A stretch of 18,398 nucleotides of DNA, from the NCBI GenBank assembly GCA_002452555.1, contig DKER01000107.1, positions 1-18,398 on the forward strand, written 5' to 3'. A program made the position numbers and the translations under genes. Below the pieces are notes generated by a model, which did not search any database, was not told the origin of the DNA, and saw nothing but the letters and a program-made list of their open reading frames with translations. The DNA comes from Fidelibacterota bacterium UBA6817 (lineage in GTDB: Bacteria > Fidelibacterota > Fidelibacteria > Fidelibacterales > Fidelibacteraceae). Positions 13,156-18,398 of the stretch are shown here, piece by piece; position 1 is the first letter of the stretch, and each line of letters opens with the position of its first letter.

Positions 13156-16149
13156 TTAAAGAGGATCGGTTCTATTTGGAAAGTTAAACAAAACTGACCA
13201 ATAAAAACGCCATTCTTTACCAAAACTAACGTTTTCTAATGTTGTTTCGTTCCATCTTGTGAATGAATCAAATCCATAAACGGCATCGAATGTGATCGCC
13301 AGCGGATAGGCGTAAAATGACTGGCCGCCCAGGCGGATCTCAATGCCAACATTTTGTTTCCACGAAATTTCTTTCAGAGGTCCTCGCCAGGCATCACCTG
13401 CCTGATAATATACACCAGCATACAATCGGTTGAAAAAGAACGGTTCAAGACTCAGGTTCATTTCAGGTATAACGGGAAAGCGAAACATTCCGGTAAAAAT
13501 GACTTTCTGCGTTCCTTCAACGGCATAAAACGGATAACCTTTCAATCCGGGACGTCCTCCACCGTAATAATGGAAAAAACTGTCAATGTGTGCATTTTCC
13601 TGCCACCCGCTGTTTACGGCAAATGATAGAGCACTTCTTTTAAAAATTGAAACCGGAATAAATAACTCTGAATCCAGTTCCAGTCTCAGCGTGTTTTCAT
13701 TGCTGTATATTTCCTGCAGTGTATTGAATTCTTCATTGATGCCGAAATCCTGCAGATATTGATTAAAATCATAAGCGGCTGTTAACTTTGTCGTAAAACC
13801 CCGGCGCGGATTAATATCACTGTGCCAGTCCCTTAAGATAAAATCCATTATCCAGTTACCTGAAATTGATGTCCCCTTGTAATAGGTATAACCAAAGGGT
13901 TTAAATTGAGTGGATGTGTTTTTGTCATAATCTGATATCTGTGCAGAATATTGATTTCGGGTCAGAGATAAATGCCAGTTATGGTTTAGCCAGTTATATT
14001 CTATACCGCCGGTTGCTTCCCACATCTTAAAGGATATATCCCGTTCAAATTCATAAAAATCGTATAACCGGTCGGATGTGGAATTTAAATTGTACGTCAC
14101 ATAATAGCCTTCCAGATAAAGTGAGGGGAGGAAGAAGTTAAAATCCAGCCGTCCGTAAGCATCCATATCCCGGGACGTTGATATCCCCACAGATGTGTAT
14201 AAATTGTACTTGTTCAAGACTTCATTTTGAAAAGCTTCAAATCCGAATTTTGGTTTATTATAATCTATCATGACAAAGGGTATAAAAAAGATTCTTGAAA
14301 ATTGCGATGTATATTCTGCCGGTTGTATGGGAGGAATATATTTAGGGTCATAATTGCTGTCAGGTACTCGGTATGGGCGATATTCTGCCAGAGCCGGATC
14401 GACCGGTTGCGGCGTTGCTATTTTTGCAAGCTTAAAAAGACCGTTCTCAAAAAGCGTATAAAAAATACTGCCGTTTGGAGCCTGAGCCGGATAAAAAGCT
14501 GCTCCGGTGATATTTGTTATCAGAATATCTTCTCCCGATGTGAGATCGCGTGAATAAATGTTGAAAATTCCCGTTCGGTCAGAAGCATAGATAACGGATG
14601 TACCGTCACTGCTGAAGGATGGATGCCTGTTGTCATAGGATACATTATGTATCAAACCGCGAACTGTCCCCCTTTCAATGTCCAGTTCATAAATGTCGCG
14701 GCCGTATGTGAGAGCCATATCAAAAATCAGAGTTTCTCCCGCAGGGGAAACGGAGATCGTGTAAACCTGTTCACCATGACGAAAATCCGTTAGGGGATAT
14801 AATTTGCCGTTTTCATCAACCCGTGCAATATTATGAGAACCATCGTGGACATAAATGACATATAGTTCTCCCGTTGACGAAACAGTTGCAGAATAGATTC
14901 TCGCATTTTTTGTTATAAATTCAGACTTTTTATTCTCAAAGTCATATCGAGCCAGATCGAAATAAACGGAACCGTATAAATTTGGATGCCGTTGTTTGAC
15001 ATAATAAATGGATCGGCTATCCGGACTCCAGGCCACATTTCCTCTGATTCGGCTGTTTTTATCCAACAACTCAGTCTTACCGTCTTCAGTAAGAATGCAA
15101 AGATAGGTTTGTCCAATATAGTCCCGGCCTTCTGCAGAAGCCATAACAACCTTTTCACCATCCGGGGAAACAGACACATTTACGTAAGCCGGTCCCTGAT
15201 CCCGGATGATCTCTCCCTTGACCATATTCTTCCGGATCAATTCTGTATCAATTAAATAATCAGCAGTTAATTTGTCTGTCCATTCCCGGTAAAGATCTCT
15301 TCCCGAACGATTAAAGACTTTTTTAAAGACTTTATCAAAAGACCAGTGTTTAACGGAGGATGCGATTTCGGCAATTCTTTTTTGGGATTCAAAACCGTAA
15401 ACATCACTCAGATAGTGAACAAAAGCATATCCGGTATTATAAACAGATTCATTTCCCGTACCTTTTTTATCAAAATAAGCCGCTTCTTGCCACGTCAGCA
15501 AGGATCCGTTTAAAGCTCTGTCTCTCAGCAGCATATCTCTATGAGAGTCCCAATAGTCAGCCTGGCTGCTTTCAAATTGATACTGGGCAACACCTTCAGC
15601 CCACCACATAGGAACAACCACGTTTGAAATCGGAGCAGCTCCTATACCTTTGGGATATTCAAGGATGATATTGTCCTTATAAGGTTTTTCGCGGTCCAGT
15701 ACCTGTACAAAAGCTGCCGGAATGGATATGGGATATTTCATGGCTTTTCCCAGGGAAACAATATGTGAGAATTCGTGAGTAAAAACATTCCTGATCCAGT
15801 TGTGATTGCCCCGAAGATCAAATTGAAGGGGAGAAGCCCACAGCAGAATCTTATTTTCAAAATAATATGCACCTCCATTGGCATAATCGTCAGTATCCAT
15901 GATGATAACCTGAGTTTTTGTTGCCGGTTCAAAATCATAGACGGAGGTTACATAAGGATACATTTCTTCTGCTACACGTAAAACCATACGGGCTGTTTGC
16001 TCAGTACCGGCATGATAATGGTAAATAAAATGCTCCGATTCAAATGAAAACCATTCCAATTCAGGATGGTTTGGTTCAGCAGTTATTGTGGATATAAAAA
16101 AAAATAAGATTAGAAACAAACGAAAGGTTTTTTGGATATGATGTCTCAT
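13156..16149 (-). CDS. zinc peptidase / TolB-like propeller / Omp85-like barrel fusion protein
   Basis: This protein has 997 residues and a signal peptide (about 1-24). An N-terminal gluzincin-type peptidase domain follows, with HEFSH (125-129) and a downstream third-ligand candidate Glu185 in MWWAEGVAQYQ, as in peptidase MA-like domains. About 318-600 is a beta-propeller with repeats such as VSVSPDGEKVV, VAWSPDSRSIYYV and SFSSDGTSVIYASDR, like the TolB/PD40 family. The last roughly 375 residues (from about 620) are rich in alternating aromatic strands and look like an outer-membrane barrel. At 863-873 GGGRPGLKGYP resembles the conserved loop-6 VRGY region of Omp85 proteins, at a similar distance from the end as in BamA. 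No POTRA domain is recognisable. It starts three bases after the stop of the M6-like gene. Function is inferred only from the parts. Confidence 0.8.
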   Translation of the reverse strand: MRHHIQKTFRLFLILFFFISTITAEPNHPELEWFSFESEHFIYHYHAGTEQTARMVLRVAEEMYPYVTSVYDFEPATKTQVIIMDTDDYANGGAYYFENKILLWASPLQFDLRGNHNWIRNVFTHEFSHIVSLGKAMKYPISIPAAFVQVLDREKPYKDNIILEYPKGIGAAPISNVVVPMWWAEGVAQYQFESSQADYWDSHRDMLLRDRALNGSLLTWQEAAYFDKKGTGNESVYNTGYAFVHYLSDVYGFESQKRIAEIASSVKHWSFDKVFKKVFNRSGRDLYREWTDKLTADYLIDTELIRKNMVKGEIIRDQGPAYVNVSVSPDGEKVVMASAEGRDYIGQTYLCILTEDGKTELLDKNSRIRGNVAWSPDSRSIYYVKQRHPNLYGSVYFDLARYDFENKKSEFITKNARIYSATVSSTGELYVIYVHDGSHNIARVDENGKLYPLTDFRHGEQVYTISVSPAGETLIFDMALTYGRDIYELDIERGTVRGLIHNVSYDNRHPSFSSDGTSVIYASDRTGIFNIYSRDLTSGEDILITNITGAAFYPAQAPNGSIFYTLFENGLFKLAKIATPQPVDPALAEYRPYRVPDSNYDPKYIPPIQPAEYTSQFSRIFFIPFVMIDYNKPKFGFEAFQNEVLNKYNLYTSVGISTSRDMDAYGRLDFNFFLPSLYLEGYYVTYNLNSTSDRLYDFYEFERDISFKMWEATGGIEYNWLNHNWHLSLTRNQYSAQISDYDKNTSTQFKPFGYTYYKGTSISGNWIMDFILRDWHSDINPRRGFTTKLTAAYDFNQYLQDFGINEEFNTLQEIYSNENTLRLELDSELFIPVSIFKRSALSFAVNSGWQENAHIDSFFHYYGGGRPGLKGYPFYAVEGTQKVIFTGMFRFPVIPEMNLSLEPFFFNRLYAGVYYQAGDAWRGPLKEISWKQNVGIEIRLGGQSFYAYPLAITFDAVYGFDSFTRWNETTLENVSFGKEWRFYWSVLFNFPNRTDPL

Positions 16150-16152
16150 TGT

Positions 16153-18398
16153 TTATTTCAATATAGCCGGCTTAATGATGAATGTCTCTGATTTGCCTGA
16201 TCCGGAAACGGTAATCTTCGCGATATACACGCCTGAATGACGATTTCTCACATCCCAGACAACTTCATTCCACTGGTTTTGTATGGGAATTTGTGAGAGT
16301 TGTTCCACGAATTTGCCTTTTAAATCATAAATTGCAATATCAATTTTCTCTGCAGATACGGCAAAATATCTGAATCGGGTGGCTTCTTCCGAAACCGGAT
16401 TAGGATAGTTGTAAATACGATTATCTGCAATTAAGAATGCTGCCGGATATTCTGAAAAAAACGTTTGGTCCGTTTGGATAAATCGTGAACCAAATATATC
16501 ACCGGCTTCATATCCCCAATGGACGGAATCACCGCTCAGCGAAATAAAATCCCCTTCAGACACCAGGTGAATCTTTGTATCATATTTGGCCATGAAGAGA
16601 GTTTTTGGTTCGGGCGACAGAAAATATGTGGCAAGACGTTCACCCTGATCGTTTAAAATTTCACTTTTCCCAACAGATGTTACACCAACTATCTGCAATG
16701 AGTCTCCATTAAAATAGGCTCGTATAGTTTCATATGAACAGGTGACGGGAAATCCTGGCCACGGGCTGCCGTCAGAATCGGTTAGGTACAGCTTTTTCGA
16801 AAATTCATCTTCACAAAGGATAAGCAGATCAGGTCCCTTGGTTTTTGACAGATTTAATGGAATTATCTGTAAAATATTCTGTTGAATCAGAATAGGGATT
16901 CGGTTGTATAGCGTATCCATATCAAAATCATAATAATGGTAGCCGCCCACATCCTCATTGGACAGGATTAACGTGTCTCCATACGATGCTAAAGTGCCTA
17001 TGGTAAACGGTAATTTTTGAACAACTGATTTTTGAGGGTGGAAAAGGTATTCTTCATTGGCAATGATAAGGTTGTTTTTATAGCGAGCTCCCCGAATCCT
17101 TGAACTTATTGTCGAATGCCTTGGCTGTAACTCACTATTTGAAAAATCAAAAATTGAATATCCGGGATTAGTCTGATCTGCATCCGGAAGGAGCAGTTCA
17201 TTTTTTACCAGAGAGATTTTACTTAATTGAACAGGGTGGGGAATTGTTTTTTCGCGCAAAAAAGAAAAAGATTTGTTTTGAGGATCCGGTTGGTATAATC
17301 TGATGAAATGCTGGGTATTGTTTGAATAAACCAATGTCAGATAATCTTTGTTGGGAAAAATTGCCAGGTTTTGCGGGGTAATGGCGATAGAACTCAAATC
17401 CAGCAGGTTTGTGAATACAGTATCCTGCAGACTGACGAATGCCCCGTCTTTAATTCCAAAAACAACAGATTTATCATACAATCCAAGTTGCGATGAACCC
17501 AAAGCTGTAAAACCGGGAAAATTGATATGAGACTCTGTCCCAAAATTCAGCGAGAAAGTTGCTTCTTCAGATGAAAATGTAAAATTTCTGAGCCGAATAC
17601 CGGTTTGAACACCTGCAAAACTTCGGGTATTGGGATTTGTCCTGTCAGAAAACTCAATATCGGTCATATTGAACAAGTGTTTGTTATTATCGATAAATCC
17701 GGGATTCTTAGTAAACCACATATCCCATTTCCATCCCTGATTCACATGACCGCTTAAGAATCCATAGTTTTTACCGATATCATAGCTGCCATCTGCTTCT
17801 TCAAGTCTGACCATGGGAATTGCCTGACCGTTTGGATTTTCCGGATATTCAAAAAGTGCTTTATCCGGGTTGTTGATATGCCAGATAAGGATACCGGATC
17901 CCGGTAGTGAAACGTCATAGTTTTCTACGGATTCAAGGACACCGGTTATCGGGTTCACATAATAGTCATTTACGCCTTTTTCCTTTAAAAATTTCAAAGC
18001 ATCCAGGTATGTCTTGTACCGTTTATTCTCCGGAATGGTATCAAGCGAGTTCATCTGATAAAGAGAATCCAGTCTGAAACCGGTATTACGCCTATATTCG
18101 ATCAAAAAATATTCACGACTGCTTATAGGAATTTTTACGGTTTCTCCCGGAGATAAAGATACAGTGCCTGAGGTTTGGACAGACCTGGGTGTTGCCAATC
18201 CCAGAATTTCTCTTTCGAATGCTGATAAACGAATAGGGAGAAGCCCGTTCCCGTTGTTTGATCCCTGATCCATGAGACCAAAAATCCCGGTTCCTGATCT
18301 GCCTGTTTCGGTGTTATAAAGAGGAGGGAGTCCTAAAAGAAATCCTGACATAAGAACCACTGTACCATTTAGAGCAACATTAAAATCAAGCTGATTCT
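16153..18398 (-). CDS. M6-protease-like surface protein without zinc motif, 5' end outside window
   Basis: The frame is open to the right edge, so the N-terminus is missing; the visible part has about 748 residues. Near the edge LGLPPLYNTETG, GIFGLMDQGSNNGNG and LSAFEREILGL are clear M6 (immune inhibitor A-type) landmarks, and LPGSGILIWHIN with VRLEEADGSYD follow as in that family. Where M6 enzymes have HExGH, this protein reads LMSGF, and the Asp of GLPDLYD is Pro. It is therefore a likely pseudoprotease. A long beta-rich middle part has an FG-GAP-like segment (LYLTDSDGSPWPGFPV). The last 85 residues form a sorting-type domain (NYPNPV, IAIYDLKGK, WDVRNRHSGVYIAKI, FIIKPAILK) of the kind used by type IX secretion or FlgD-like folds. 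It is presumably exported to the surface. Confidence 0.82.
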   Translation of the reverse strand, partial: NQLDFNVALNGTVVLMSGFLLGLPPLYNTETGRSGTGIFGLMDQGSNNGNGLLPIRLSAFEREILGLATPRSVQTSGTVSLSPGETVKIPISSREYFLIEYRRNTGFRLDSLYQMNSLDTIPENKRYKTYLDALKFLKEKGVNDYYVNPITGVLESVENYDVSLPGSGILIWHINNPDKALFEYPENPNGQAIPMVRLEEADGSYDIGKNYGFLSGHVNQGWKWDMWFTKNPGFIDNNKHLFNMTDIEFSDRTNPNTRSFAGVQTGIRLRNFTFSSEEATFSLNFGTESHINFPGFTALGSSQLGLYDKSVVFGIKDGAFVSLQDTVFTNLLDLSSIAITPQNLAIFPNKDYLTLVYSNNTQHFIRLYQPDPQNKSFSFLREKTIPHPVQLSKISLVKNELLLPDADQTNPGYSIFDFSNSELQPRHSTISSRIRGARYKNNLIIANEEYLFHPQKSVVQKLPFTIGTLASYGDTLILSNEDVGGYHYYDFDMDTLYNRIPILIQQNILQIIPLNLSKTKGPDLLILCEDEFSKKLYLTDSDGSPWPGFPVTCSYETIRAYFNGDSLQIVGVTSVGKSEILNDQGERLATYFLSPEPKTLFMAKYDTKIHLVSEGDFISLSGDSVHWGYEAGDIFGSRFIQTDQTFFSEYPAAFLIADNRIYNYPNPVSEEATRFRYFAVSAEKIDIAIYDLKGKFVEQLSQIPIQNQWNEVVWDVRNRHSGVYIAKITVSGSGKSETFIIKPAILK

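Overview
The window looks like chromosomal DNA from an FCB-superphylum bacterium outside the classical Bacteroidetes (for example Calditrichota, Neomarinimicrobiota or a related candidate phylum). This is inferred from gene content. The clues are a surface protein with a C-terminal domain of the type IX/Por-sorting kind, a DUF5683-like protein, a BamD-type lipoprotein and an Omp85-like barrel. Several plus-strand genes have clear Shine-Dalgarno sequences, which classical Bacteroidetes usually lack. Fermentation genes (butyrate kinase, phosphate butyryltransferase) and thiol-redox genes suggest an anaerobic or microaerophilic organism. The DNA is AT-rich throughout, and I saw no insertion sequence, phage gene, CRISPR array, tRNA or rRNA.

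There are two convergent blocks. The plus-strand block (1-7499) starts with the 3' part of a PAS-type histidine kinase. It is followed by an exported amidohydrolase of the N-acyl-D-amino-acid deacylase family, a two-domain protein disulfide oxidoreductase with an OsmC-type protein, and butyrate kinase with phosphate butyryltransferase. It ends with an ECF sigma factor with a small Cys-rich putative anti-sigma factor, a glutaredoxin and a GroES. Three separate thiol-chemistry genes lie near a sigma/anti-sigma pair whose partner has four cysteines and no membrane segment, so a disulfide-stress regulon is a reasonable hypothesis.

The blocks meet at 7500-7781. This gap holds a strong hairpin terminator that could work in both directions, and a 12-unit, 8-bp tandem repeat that decays from one end to the other.

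The minus-strand block (18398 down to 7782) is a tightly packed, probably co-transcribed run of nine genes. In order of transcription they are an M6-protease-like surface protein (5' end outside the window), a 997-residue protein joining a zinc peptidase, a TolB-like propeller and an outer-membrane barrel, a DUF5683-like protein, BamD, NadD, a sodium/calcium exchanger, a methyltransferase, FtsE and FtsX. Most junctions are overlaps or gaps of under 10 bases.

The most unusual part is the beginning of this minus-strand run. The M6-like protein has lost the whole zinc-binding motif, so it looks like a pseudoprotease. Three bases further on begins a protein that keeps an intact HExxH peptidase motif but is fused to a propeller and an Omp85-like barrel. 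Together with the DUF5683-like protein and BamD this may be an undescribed envelope export or surface-processing module.
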